A stretch of DNA of 64,000 nt from Candidatus Symbiopectobacterium sp. NZEC151 (GCF_025962655.1 NZ_JAGFPE010000004.1:372001-436000), one strand, 5' to 3'. Shown: positions 19,986 to 28,659, counted from the first letter of the stretch. Translations and numbers: made by a program. Notes: generated by a model not told the origin, from the sequence alone.

Positions 19986-20531
19986 TTATCGCGCCGCCGC
20001 GCGCTGCAAGCGATAACGGTTTTGATCGTAAACGTTATCCCCAATTTTTTCTGCTGCGGGTAAGCACTCGACAAACTCAAAACCCAAACGTTGGGCCAGC
20101 GCATTGCTGCGCTGATTCACCGTGGCGGCCTTGATGATAAAGGTGTCCAGTATGGCGGCATTGGCGAATGAATCGATTAACAACGCGATCGCCTGCGAGG
20201 CGATGCCTTGCCCCTGAAAGCGTTCAGCCATCCAATAACCTATTTCTCCCTGTGAATCCTTCAGGCTGTTAAATGAGGCCACACCGGCGATCTCCCCCTG
20301 CCAGCGGATGAGATAGACCGCTGCGCGTCCGGCAAAAAAATCCTCACGGTTCTCTTTGATGGTTGTCAGGGTATCCTCGATGTGTCGCACGCTGTCTGGC
20401 CAGGCCAGAGTGTGGCGCAGACGCGCCTTTTCCAGTTGTATCAGAGAAAATAACGCCGGTGCATCCTGCTCTTCTTGCAATGCCAATGTGAGATGTGGCG
20501 GGCGATGTAGCCTGTGTAGTGTCTGTAACAT
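19986..20531 (-). CDS. GNAT family N-acetyltransferase
   Basis: The 181-aa product belongs to the RimL/RimJ-like GNAT acetyltransferases, which move acetyl from acetyl-CoA to an amino group. The central region IAGVASFNSLKDSQGEIGYW is followed by the acetyl-CoA loop RFQGQGIASQAIALLID and then VNQRSNALAQRLGFEFVECL, the usual order. The ATG at 20531 (MLQTLHRLHRPP) follows GGGAGC; longer in-frame extension upstream lacks a ribosome binding site. Substrate cannot be told; ribosomal-protein or free-metabolite acetylation are both possible. It is divergent from the next gene. Confidence 0.85.
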   Translation of the reverse strand: MLQTLHRLHRPPHLTLALQEEQDAPALFSLIQLEKARLRHTLAWPDSVRHIEDTLTTIKENREDFFAGRAAVYLIRWQGEIAGVASFNSLKDSQGEIGYWMAERFQGQGIASQAIALLIDSFANAAILDTFIIKAATVNQRSNALAQRLGFEFVECLPAAEKIGDNVYDQNRYRLQRAAAR

Positions 20532-20657
20532 TGAAGCTCCCTGCTGTTGTTTTATGTGGTGTGCATTGGAGGGGTTGTGGTGAAACTCTTGCCATCTGCT
20601 AGTAAATGATTCTACTGTGCTGATCTGTCGGGTCAACGTCTTCCATCTCGAGGTTTT

Positions 20658-21599
20658 ATGAAGCACAGGCATTTACAACGCGCGCGTCCATCACAGGGGC
20701 CGATGGCTCTCGTATTCACCGGAATCATAGCGTTGATGGCAGCCTGGAGCGGGGCGGTATTCGCCAACGGGACGCTGATTGCCGTGAAAGCCTCAACGAT
20801 TCATCCCACCCAACCGGCGATCGGCAGGGCAGAAGTTGCCTACGATCTCGCCCACTACCGACAAAAACCGCGCGCGCTGTTTGATGATTTTTGTAAGGGA
20901 GAAGGGGCGGGAAAGGTGGCTGATTTCTCAGACGCCTCGACGCTGGCCACACCTACGAGTTTTCGCTGCACCAAACCGGCCGGGACCCATCCCGATGCGG
21001 TAAAATCCGCGGTGATTGCCCCGGATGGTCTGGTCTACCTGACGGACGGCCATCACTCGGTGAGCGCATTACGCGCCAGCACGCCGGATAGCGATATCAC
21101 GCTGTCGTTGCGTATTACCGATGACTTGCGCCATTTACCCTCAATGGCGGCATTCTGGGACTACATGCAACAGCATCATCTGGTGTGGCTGGAGGGGCCT
21201 ACCGGCAAGGTTGCACCGCAGCAACTGCCCACCCAGGTGGGCATTGACGCCATGCAGGACGATCCTTATCGCTCGGTGCTCTATTTCTTGCGTGGTATTG
21301 CCTATGAACGGCCAGAACCCTCTCCTCCGTTTTTGGAGTTTTATCTGGGGGCGTGGCTGAAAAGTCAGATGGCGATTACGCCTGCGGATACGGCAACACC
21401 ACAGGCGTACTTTGCTCTGTTGCAAAAGGCGGCGCAGCGTATGGCACAAGCGTCACCGCAAACCCATACCTTACCCGATACTGCTTCGCCGACGCTGCAA
21501 CAACTTGGACAACTTACCGAGCTAAACCACAAGAAATTAAACAAGTTAAATAAACCCGACGGTAAGTTGGCGCTGTTGTTTTGCTCTGAATGTAAATGA
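20658..21599 (+). CDS. secreted ParB-like (ParBc_2 type) protein
   Basis: The 313-aa product starts with a signal peptide (hydrophobic ALVFTGIIALMAAWSGAVFA) and is probably periplasmic. The mature part reads IHPTQPAIGRAEVAYDLAHY, KPRALFDDFCKGEG, then a DGHHS motif, which together fit the putative ParB-like nuclease family (ParBc_2). These proteins are not partition factors and their activity is little known. AGG lies 5 nt before the ATG. The 3' end converges on the next minus-strand gene with a 3-bp gap. Confidence 0.72.
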   Translation: MKHRHLQRARPSQGPMALVFTGIIALMAAWSGAVFANGTLIAVKASTIHPTQPAIGRAEVAYDLAHYRQKPRALFDDFCKGEGAGKVADFSDASTLATPTSFRCTKPAGTHPDAVKSAVIAPDGLVYLTDGHHSVSALRASTPDSDITLSLRITDDLRHLPSMAAFWDYMQQHHLVWLEGPTGKVAPQQLPTQVGIDAMQDDPYRSVLYFLRGIAYERPEPSPPFLEFYLGAWLKSQMAITPADTATPQAYFALLQKAAQRMAQASPQTHTLPDTASPTLQQLGQLTELNHKKLNKLNKPDGKLALLFCSECK

Positions 21600-21602
21600 T
21601 GA

Positions 21603-22103
21603 TTACCCTAAGCCAAAATTATAGCGATAGGGGTTAAGTCCATTCCGCGCGGCGGGACGATACCCAATAAGCGATGACGGGGTGATAGTGATAACAGAGG
21701 GTTCCTCTGCGGATGCGAACTGTTCTCTGTTATAGATAAAAGCGCCAACCGCGGTGGTGATCAAGGTGAGTCCACCTAGCAGTATCCATCGGTTTGATCG
21801 CCCCTTGGGTGGCCTGGTTTCAACTGCGCCATCCACCGGGCTACATTGTGCTGATGGCGCAGATTGCTGGTGCGTGACATTCGAAGCCAGCCTTTCTGTT
21901 GCTGAACCTGTTTGCATGTTTAGGGTTACTTGATGGCTTTTATTTGATACTGCTGATGTTTCACGATCTTCTGATGTGTTGGTCAGTAACCTAATACGCT
22001 CTGGCAGGTAATAGCGCTTGCCGGTATTTTCGTGGCCATGCCCCTGTTTTAATGGCATATATGCCAAAGGGGAAACAGGTGAAGCGGTAGAAACACTGTT
22101 CAT
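21603..22103 (-). CDS. hypothetical protein with one membrane segment
   Basis: The 166-aa product is not recognised. Its first 100 residues are rich in Ser, Thr, Pro and Gln and look disordered; a basic stretch (PPKGRSNR) precedes one clear membrane helix (WILLGGLTLITTAVGAFIY), and a short tail ends RYNFGLG. This suggests a single-pass inner-membrane protein with a long cytoplasmic N-terminus. A weak GAG lies 10 nt upstream of the ATG. No hrp box was seen upstream. A secreted-effector role is conceivable from composition only. Confidence 0.5.
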   Translation of the reverse strand: MNSVSTASPVSPLAYMPLKQGHGHENTGKRYYLPERIRLLTNTSEDRETSAVSNKSHQVTLNMQTGSATERLASNVTHQQSAPSAQCSPVDGAVETRPPKGRSNRWILLGGLTLITTAVGAFIYNREQFASAEEPSVITITPSSLIGYRPAARNGLNPYRYNFGLG

Positions 22104-22300
22104 GGTTTTATCTCGCAGTATGAATATTCGAAATGGCTCACTACCTATATTAAAGAGAGCCTACAGCACGCCTGTAGCGCCCTCACGGCTGGCCATTCTA
22201 AGTCTGTCCCATCAACCATGTTTACAAATAATAATCACACTGCTGGTAGGCTGACACTCAATTCTGATAGCACATCGTCGTTTTTCACTGGGCGCAGTCG

Positions 22301-22411
22301 CATAAAACGATAGGCGACCGAAAGGGTGATCTGTGGCATAATGAGCGTTAAATCACACTTTTTATTTGAGTCAACGCCGTGTTAAGTACCAACAACATTA
22401 CGATGCAGTTT
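22301..22411 (+). repeat. left end of the island: host ybiT promoter and first codons (attL)
   Basis: This segment matches 35771-35875 at the other end of the island. Shared pieces in order are ATAGGCGA, TGTGGCATAATG, AAATCAC, and a perfect 21-bp block at 22391-22411 starting AACAACATTACG. The left side is the original host sequence leading into ybiT. It identifies the insertion target as the 5' end of ybiT. Confidence 0.8.
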
Positions 22412-22420
22412 CATATGTAA
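22379..22420 (+). pseudogene. ybiT: truncated 5' end of ybiT
   Basis: GTG TTA AGT ACC AAC AAC ATT ACG ATG CAG TTT (spaced by codon) reads MLSTNNITMQF, the expected start of YbiT, and then runs into island sequence and stops at TAA (22418-22420). It is the displaced original start of the gene whose body now begins at 35843. Confidence 0.8.
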
Positions 22421-22675
22421 TAATTTGTTTTTATTCCTGCTGTGCTGATGATAGTTTCAGTAAAGGTTCACCTTCTTACCTCCTTACCCTCCCTTATCAT
22501 CGTGTCAACAAGTTGCTCTGTCTGGTCTTGGATGGCTGTGATTTGTTCCTGTATGTGTACTGGAAGTCCCTCAGTACGACAGTGAAGGACTAACGAGAGA
22601 AATACATCAAGTTAAACAATGGATTAAGCTACATGCTCCTGATTAGTCAAGTGTGAAGAAATTTTGGTCACTCAA

Positions 22676-22727
22676 TCGATCTGTAAAAACGATCGATAAC
22701 TGTATATTGATAGATTTTATAGATCGA
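22676..22727. repeat. inverted repeat near the left island end
   Basis: TCGATCTGTAAAA (22676-22688) and TTTTATAGATCGA (22715-22727) are inverted copies with one mismatch, separated by 26 bp that include another CGATCGAT. It precedes the gene at 22840 and may be an operator or recombinase accessory site. Confidence 0.4.
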
Positions 22728-22839
22728 AATGTGTGGGGATGATATACTTCATCTGGTTGTGAAAAGCAGTTTGTCTTATCCACTTTTTTGCTAAATGGAC
22801 TTAACTAGTTGAATTAATGTTAATAACAAGGTGTTTCTA

Positions 22840-23355
22840 ATGACAGTGAAGAGTGTCTTGGGCTGTAGTTTGTTAACGATGTCATTGCTATTCAGTAATG
22901 CTAATGCAGCTAACAATGTTTATGTCATTCCTGAGGTAAAATCTTTTGGTGTTGCAAGTAATGACAATAAGGCCGTAATCTTTCTTGGTTTAGATAAATA
23001 TGGTCAATTTAAAGGGATGTGCTTTGCATTAAAAGATAAATTCCATTCCATCATTCCTGTGGTTGACATCGACGTAACCTTTGATAATAAAAGGCTCAAC
23101 TTACATGGTATGAGACCTAATGTTGATGATGAAAAAGAAGTGGTGTGTATTCTTGGTTCAGAAGCTACAGATTTTTTAAATTCATTGAATGGATCTAATA
23201 ACCTTAATGCTAAGTTAAACTTTAATGGTCAAATGAAGAAATATGCATTTGATATTAAAGACTTTAACCGAATTGCCAATAACGATAAAGAATATATGAA
23301 AAAGCTTGCAGATGATTATAAGAAAGGTAGACGGGCACCATTGTTTGATGATTAA
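22840..23355 (+). CDS. secreted protein of unknown function
   Basis: From the ATG at 22840 (AAGG nine bases upstream) the product is 171 aa. It has a classical signal peptide, VLGCSLLTMSLLFSNANA, with cleavage expected before ANN. The mature part contains two Cys, in GMCFALKDKF and VVCILGSE, that could form a disulfide. No family recognised. It heads a row of four same-strand small genes of the island, three of them exported. Codon use is AT-rich like the rest of the island. Confidence 0.65.
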   Translation: MTVKSVLGCSLLTMSLLFSNANAANNVYVIPEVKSFGVASNDNKAVIFLGLDKYGQFKGMCFALKDKFHSIIPVVDIDVTFDNKRLNLHGMRPNVDDEKEVVCILGSEATDFLNSLNGSNNLNAKLNFNGQMKKYAFDIKDFNRIANNDKEYMKKLADDYKKGRRAPLFDD

Positions 23356-23428
23356 TTACCCTCTTAAATTAATTTTTTGTAATTAACACCTTAATATGAC
23401 TGTGTAATTAACTATAACAGAGGTTTAA

Positions 23429-23761
23429 ATGAAGGTTGTAATTATAATGCTCTTGATGGTCTCTGGTAATGTTTTTGCAAAGGGATTGGAGGAAAGAAAT
23501 GACACTATCATTCCTAAGTGGGTCTGCCAAGCTATACTAAAAGATGATCAGACAGGGCAAGTTTTACGCAAAACAGAGTTAGAAGTATTCGGTAATAATA
23601 TAACTACTCAGCGAGTGGGAAATGAGTATTATTTTAAGGAGTCAGATGAGACTGGGTCTACTCTAGCGATTGTTGATATTAAAACGAGAAGTGGAACACT
23701 AAAGTTTTTGGATGAAAAAGGACAGGTTTTTCTTACTGGAATAGTGAAAAACTGCAAATAA
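23429..23761 (+). CDS. small secreted protein of unknown function
   Basis: A 110-aa product with a signal peptide (MKVVIIMLLMVSGNVFA) and a mature part of about 93 residues. Two Cys (KWVCQAIL and the C-terminal NCK) frame the mature domain and may pair. GAGG lies 8 nt before the ATG. It is 73 bp after the previous exported protein. Function unknown; a periplasmic inhibitor or immunity-type role would suit the size but is speculation. Confidence 0.6.
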   Translation: MKVVIIMLLMVSGNVFAKGLEERNDTIIPKWVCQAILKDDQTGQVLRKTELEVFGNNITTQRVGNEYYFKESDETGSTLAIVDIKTRSGTLKFLDEKGQVFLTGIVKNCK

Positions 23762-23898
23762 AAACTCAACCTATAAAAGCAAGTTATTATATGGGGTTGT
23801 TTTCAGTCAAGTAAAAGCACTTTTATTATAGAGATGAAGGTGCTCTTTCTGATGATTACATTCATGGTTTATTTGATAACGATTGTTAGGTGATGTAG

Positions 23899-24237
23899 AT
23901 GTGCGTTCTTGAAAAAGTGTATAAAGATGATTGGGTACCTCATATGAACAAAAATATATACCGAGGGGCTTATTCTGTTGGTCGTTTCGAAATGAGTAAT
24001 GAATTTATATTAAGCTATATGTCTGCTATCTATGATATTGATATAAAAGACGAAGATGTTCAATTCATATCTGAAGTATCCGAGCTTAATGATAAAAAGA
24101 TACTATATATGCAGATGAGCGATATTTTAACTAATCATATTATAAATGAAATAAGAACAACTGTTAAAAACCCACCGGAAAATCATCTGATTATTAGAAA
24201 AGGGTGTAAGTTATTATCTATTGAGTGTTTAAAATAA
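23899..24237 (+). CDS. hypothetical protein
   Basis: A 112-aa cytoplasmic product without signal peptide or membrane segment. AGGTGATG precedes the ATG. It is rich in acidic residues in the middle (DIDIKDEDVQF) and basic at the end. No family recognised. It sits between two exported proteins on the same strand and may share a transcript with them. Confidence 0.5.
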   Translation: MCVLEKVYKDDWVPHMNKNIYRGAYSVGRFEMSNEFILSYMSAIYDIDIKDEDVQFISEVSELNDKKILYMQMSDILTNHIINEIRTTVKNPPENHLIIRKGCKLLSIECLK

Positions 24238-24331
24238 TCTGCGTAATTTATTAATTTGCAAAAAATATCTTTGAACTTGAATTGTCTATCTCCATTGTTA
24301 ATGAGTGTTGTAATATAAAGGTTAATGGTAA

Positions 24332-25048
24332 ATGAAAATAATATATGTGGCTTTTTTTATGGTCGCTCTTAGTTCTTATGTTCAAGCTGAAACTATTGGT
24401 GACGTTACGTATACCCCAGAAGAACTACACGCTGAATATAAAAAGAATGAACTAAGAGCTGATAATAAATTTAGCTGCCAGTTTATTATAAAGGGAAAAG
24501 TAAAAGAGATTTATCGTAGATCTTTGAGTGATAATGATTACCAAATTAGATTACAAGGCAATGTTAATATTAATTTTGATAAGTTAAATAAGAAGTCTGA
24601 TACAGCCAAAGATATAGCTGATTTGAACATCGGTGAACTAGTTTATGTTTCTACATCTTCTGCATATTTATCATGGGGAAGCGTATTTGGAAAGAATGGT
24701 TTTTGGGTATCAAAGCATCTGGATGAGAGTGCCAATTTGAAGAGTACAGATGGGGTGTGTTTAAAGGAAATAAAACTCGGTGAAAAATATAGCGAAAATG
24801 AAAAGTTATCAAATAGTAATAGTGGTTCTTTAAGCCAATCAGAGAAAGAAAAAACAATAGTAACTTCGTATGCTATGGCTGACAAAAAATTGAATGAAGT
24901 ATGGCAGTCTTTAGCGAAGGCAAAGAGGAATGAACTATTACAAGAACAACGAAATTGGATTAAAGAGAAAGAAAAATGTGCTACAATTGAATGTAAGGTT
25001 GAAATGACTACGGATCGTATCGTTGTTCTTGAAAAAATTTCGTTTTAG
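24332..25048 (+). CDS. secreted protein with C-terminal LprI-like domain
   Basis: The 238-aa product has a signal peptide (MKIIYVAFFMVALSSYVQA). The C-terminal 65 residues (AMADKKLNEVWQSLAK, LLQEQRNWIKEKEKCA, ECKVEMTTDRIVVLE) fit the LprI/DUF1311 family, with its paired Cys, LLxxQRxWI core and final helix; members include a lysozyme inhibitor. The N-terminal half, starting after ETIGDVTYTPEEL, has Cys residues and beta-rich sequence but is not recognised. It is the last of the four-gene row and could be a periplasmic inhibitor. Confidence 0.65.
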   Translation: MKIIYVAFFMVALSSYVQAETIGDVTYTPEELHAEYKKNELRADNKFSCQFIIKGKVKEIYRRSLSDNDYQIRLQGNVNINFDKLNKKSDTAKDIADLNIGELVYVSTSSAYLSWGSVFGKNGFWVSKHLDESANLKSTDGVCLKEIKLGEKYSENEKLSNSNSGSLSQSEKEKTIVTSYAMADKKLNEVWQSLAKAKRNELLQEQRNWIKEKEKCATIECKVEMTTDRIVVLEKISF

Positions 25049-25343
25049 AAAGTATCTTACGTTTTTGATAACTAATTTTAATCAGGTCTCTTTGTGTTTT
25101 TATGCTGATCATAGAATATTAAAAGAATGATTTTGAGTATTTTATAAATAATGACTTCATTAAAATGTATTTTTTAACATGATTGAAATTGATTGTTATT
25201 CCGACATTTAATTCCAATAAATTCGGTATTTGTAAGAAGTGAAAAATTTTAGCAGAATCTAGAGGAAATATTTAGAATTAGAGTTGGCTTAATCACATAA
25301 GCTATGAAAATAGATGGGTTATACTAGGGGAAATAGGCGTGTA
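25049..25343. other. non-coding AT-rich island sequence
   Basis: No gene, RNA or repeat could be seen in this stretch between the LprI-like gene and the convergent minus-strand gene. Confidence 0.4.
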
Positions 25344-25373
25344 TAGTTAAGGCCACTGATGTGGCCTTAACTA
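25344..25373. terminator. bidirectional hairpin terminator
   Basis: A perfect 13-bp stem (TAGTTAAGGCCAC / GTGGCCTTAACTA) with loop TGAT lies 5 bp after the stop of the minus-strand gene and downstream of the plus-strand row. T-runs are weak on both sides, so efficiency is uncertain. Confidence 0.6.
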
Positions 25374-25377
25374 ATCA

Positions 25378-25776
25378 TCAGAAACTCGACATATCATAAC
25401 CGGAGTTATCTGAACACCGCTTAAAGGCAGTGCAATAAAGTTCTAAACTGCTGGCTTTTTCATAAATAATTCGTGCGAAATCGGAGGGCTCTATAATCCA
25501 TCTTGGTGAGTTTCCTGTTGTGTAAAACCGACCATAAGGATAACTGGGGGTAAAATATGCGGAAGTTTCTTCACTATCTTCGATAAAGGTATTGTAACTA
25601 ATATGGTCCCTTCCTATATAAATAGCTGAGATAATAGCGCATTGATCGTCAACTAAATATTTGGAAAGAAAGTCATTTGCATCATCCTGATTGGCAGGGA
25701 TGTTTTTTAAAAGATCTTCAAGAAGAATAGTTATATGCGTCATGCTAGGAAAATCCCAATGTTTGTTTAAATTCAT
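25378..25776 (-). CDS. hypothetical protein, possibly DUF3775-like
   Basis: The 132-aa acidic cytoplasmic product has LLKNIPANQDDANDFLSKYL followed by DDQCAIISAIYIGRD, faintly like the DUF3775 pattern of a short helix pair followed by an IGR motif. The similarity is weak. A GGGGGA box lies 13 nt upstream of the ATG, longer than ideal. It may be a toxin-immunity or regulatory protein; nothing in the sequence decides this. Confidence 0.45.
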   Translation of the reverse strand: MNLNKHWDFPSMTHITILLEDLLKNIPANQDDANDFLSKYLVDDQCAIISAIYIGRDHISYNTFIEDSEETSAYFTPSYPYGRFYTTGNSPRWIIEPSDFARIIYEKASSLELYCTAFKRCSDNSGYDMSSF

Positions 25777-26086
25777 TATTATTATAAATCCCCCATTAAA
25801 GATTTAAAAGTGTTATTGGTTGGATTTTTATATTAAAAATGAATAATCTATCTTCTGAATATAATTAGTTTTTTAGAACGGCTATCTTATTTTTCCTCCT
25901 AACATGGTATTGATTTATACTATCAATCAAATTCTAACACAATTTTGGTGATGCAATAGAAAATGGAACTTATTATTTGTTAGGGGCTTTAGTCATGTTT
26001 ACTTCTGACAAATTATGTATGTCCGCGAACAGGGAATATGTTAGAACGATTCTTGCTAATATAGATTACTAATGATGGAAGCTAAA
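25777..26086. other. non-coding AT-rich island sequence
   Basis: This 310-bp stretch between two minus-strand genes shows no supported gene or RNA. It must hold the promoter of the 25378-25776 gene, but no clear boxes were assigned. Confidence 0.4.
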
Positions 26087-26695
26087 TTATGAAAGTATTT
26101 TACTCCACTCATTAGGAATGCTTTCCCATCTTGAACGATTACACGCTCTTGTTATAGGAGAAGGATGGGCTGATTTGAATATCTTAATATTTTTATGCTT
26201 AATCAATTTTTCTGCTTTTTGAGCTTGATTTCCCACCAAGATCACAGCTTTTTTTTTAGGTAGTAAGGCAAAGATCCCATCAAGAAGCTGAATTCCATAT
26301 TTTACGTCATCTGCTTTGAAACGACGGCCTCCATCCCAGTAAGGAATAGTATTCCATAAAATAGTTCGGTTTCTATCCAGCCCTATCGCATTCATAAAGT
26401 TAAATATATTCTTAGCTGTTTCATCATTATTGTCGCGAGAAATAAAACCTGAACCAATGTTTCTTTTATCAGTTTTTGGCCCGGGCTTTTCTAATAAAAA
26501 AATAAATTCTGCATCAATACCGCCATCTAGTGGATCAAAATCAGGAATGAACACGGTTGGTCCTAGGGTTTCTCTAAGTTTTTTTACATACCGATTCAAT
26601 GGCTGCATATGAGATGAAGAGAGTAAAGCGTTTCTTATTTGTATATTTGATGGATCTTTTAGTGATTTTGGTGTTGTTGGCGGTATGGAGATCAT
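26087..26695 (-). CDS. uracil-DNA glycosylase-like protein
   Basis: From the ATG at 26695 (GGAA six bases upstream) the product is 202 aa. The layout matches the uracil-DNA glycosylase fold: AEFIFLLEKPGPKTDKRN (motif near the water-activating residues), ILWNTIPYWDGG (in place of the NVVP-type strand), VILVGNQAQKA and a SAHPSPITR motif carrying the HPS catalytic loop. It lacks the iron-sulfur cysteines of family 4. Such proteins remove uracil or act in defence against modified phage DNA. An upstream in-frame extension to 26791 has no ribosome binding site. Confidence 0.7.
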   Translation of the reverse strand: MISIPPTTPKSLKDPSNIQIRNALLSSSHMQPLNRYVKKLRETLGPTVFIPDFDPLDGGIDAEFIFLLEKPGPKTDKRNIGSGFISRDNNDETAKNIFNFMNAIGLDRNRTILWNTIPYWDGGRRFKADDVKYGIQLLDGIFALLPKKKAVILVGNQAQKAEKLIKHKNIKIFKSAHPSPITRACNRSRWESIPNEWSKILS

Positions 26696-26974
26696 TATTG
26701 TTTCCATGTTTTTGTATGTTACAGTTACCGATATTACTCCTGATTCTAATGAAAAGCACCTTAGCATCTTTTGAATAATTACATAGTTCACAAATTGCTG
26801 ATTTTAGTGTTGGTGATATACCGTACAGATTCCATGTTTGCTAGTTGCATTTATGTATACACAACGACTACCACTCTGAACAGGTCTGCAAAGACGATAT
26901 ATAAATATTGCTACCACCTATAAACTACTTGTATAATCACTACCATATAAATGCTACTAGGTCATGAGATAACT

Positions 26975-27589
26975 ATGACAAATCGAGTTTATGCATACTT
27001 AAGGGCATCAACGAAAGAGCAGGACGCGGAGAGGGCAAAAGATGAGTTACTCAGTTTTGCGAGTGATAAGCGGATAACAATTGCGGGATGGTTCATTGAA
27101 AATGAATCAGGGGCCTGTCTTACTAGGCCTGAACTCATCAGATTGATCGATCTTGCACAGCCGAATGACGTTTTGCTGGTGGAGCAAGTTGATCGGTTGA
27201 GCCGCCTTAATGGAGAGGATTGGGACAAGCTATCATGCCTAATCAAGTCGAAAGGGATTCGCGTTGTAGCATTAGATCTGCCTACCTCTCACATGTTGAT
27301 TCAGAATGGTGATGAGTTTACTACGCGTATGATGGATGCGTTGAATGGGATGATGTTAGATATGCTGGCTGCTATTGCGCGTAAGGACTATACAGATAGA
27401 AGGCGTAGACAGTCGCAGGGAATAGTAAAAGCAAAGGCTGAAGGCAAATTCCGTGGTCGTCAGGCTGATACTGACATGCATGAACGGATCAGAAAGCTCC
27501 GTGATGCAGGGATGTCTTATAGCGATATTCACCAATTGACGGGGGTTGCTCGGACAACAATTAGCAGGGTAATTAAATTGCACGGCTAG
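26975..27589 (+). CDS. small serine recombinase (resolvase/invertase type)
   Basis: The 204-aa product is a complete resolvase/invertase. The nucleophile Ser lies in VYAYLRASTKEQDAERA (about residue 12), and EQVDRLSRL with flanking arginines forms the rest of the active site; the C-terminal helix-turn-helix spans IRKLRDAGMSYSDIHQLTGV. The ATG at 26975 follows GAGAT. It is unrelated in type to the large recombinase at the island edge and may resolve multimers or invert a segment, or be a remnant of an earlier element. Confidence 0.88.
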   Translation: MTNRVYAYLRASTKEQDAERAKDELLSFASDKRITIAGWFIENESGACLTRPELIRLIDLAQPNDVLLVEQVDRLSRLNGEDWDKLSCLIKSKGIRVVALDLPTSHMLIQNGDEFTTRMMDALNGMMLDMLAAIARKDYTDRRRRQSQGIVKAKAEGKFRGRQADTDMHERIRKLRDAGMSYSDIHQLTGVARTTISRVIKLHG

Positions 27590-27852
27590 TTCTTACTGAG
27601 CTGTTTTATACCTAGCTGTATGATTAACTTTACGGACTGATGTTTGATATGATAATTTGTACATTCATTTATCGACGCCTTATTAAGTTAATAGTTTTCA
27701 CCATAATCGGACATATCCAACAGCATTGTGATGTTCTTAAAGGGAAATTAGCTTAATTTATTGGTATTCTGCCAACTGCTGAATTCTTATGCTCACAATA
27801 GGAGTTATTCTACATACATCATGATTTGAAAATTTAAAGATAGATAGTAGGC

Positions 27853-28659
27853 GTGATAAGTGATAATATTTCCTGTCTATCCGAACATCCGAACTATATA
27901 AAACAAAGGGCTAATTTAGTGATTAAAGTTACTGGCGATGGCTGGGAAGTTCCTTCAATTTCTTGTAGTACCCAAAAGTTAGCTGAGGCTGTCTATAAAA
28001 TATTTTCCAGTTATGTTGGGGAAGAGATTAAAAGTGATATTTTAGTAAATAATAATCGTCATGAAAAATATCCTCTTGCTCACTTTGAAAAAAATAATGG
28101 AAACTGGGAGATTACTCTATGTTGTGAATCTGGTGATCATTGGGCACAAATGGCTTATCAGCTCTCACATGAGTTATGCCATTTATACTGTAACCACTCT
28201 CTTGCTCGCAAACATAAGCATAAATGGTTTGAAGAAAGTTTATGTGAATGTGCTTCTATAGCAGTCATGTATAAACTCGGTGAAGATTGGAATTTCTTTG
28301 AAATATCATCTTATAATTCGAGTTACGGATCTCATATTACTGAGTATATCGGTCAAGTGGTAAATACTGTCCATAGATTATTTGATACAAGTAATGAATT
28401 TACGTCTTGGCTATCTAGTATGTTACCTCAATTAGAAAAATCTTCGACACAGAGAGAAATCAATAAAGTTGTTGCTATATATCTCTTTAATTCAATCCTA
28501 AAGGAACAATCTGATAATTGGTCGGCAATAATATCTTTAAATTTATGGGATTGTTCAATGGATAGAAATTTCTATTCATTTATTGATAATTGGTTGTTTG
28601 CTTCTGAAAGCAATTTTGAAGAGGTTAAAAAAATCACTACTCTTCTTGGGGAGAGTTGA
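27853..28659 (+). CDS. putative zinc metallopeptidase (HExxH)
   Basis: The 268-aa product starts at GTG 27853. It contains HELCH at residues 106-110, an HExxH zinc motif, followed 17 residues later by WFEESLCECAS, which can provide the third zinc ligand Glu as in minimal gluzincins. Flanking residues MAYQLSHELCHLYCNH are the amphipathic active-site helix. No signal peptide, so it acts in the cytoplasm. The C-terminal half is helical and unrecognised. The gene stands alone with 263 and 450 bp of non-coding DNA around it. Confidence 0.65.
   Translation: MISDNISCLSEHPNYIKQRANLVIKVTGDGWEVPSISCSTQKLAEAVYKIFSSYVGEEIKSDILVNNNRHEKYPLAHFEKNNGNWEITLCCESGDHWAQMAYQLSHELCHLYCNHSLARKHKHKWFEESLCECASIAVMYKLGEDWNFFEISSYNSSYGSHITEYIGQVVNTVHRLFDTSNEFTSWLSSMLPQLEKSSTQREINKVVAIYLFNSILKEQSDNWSAIISLNLWDCSMDRNFYSFIDNWLFASESNFEEVKKITTLLGES

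Noticed and set aside
22366-22593. 75-codon plus-strand frame at the left island end
   Set aside because: It runs across the att repeat in a different frame from the ybiT remnant, has no ribosome binding site and odd composition.
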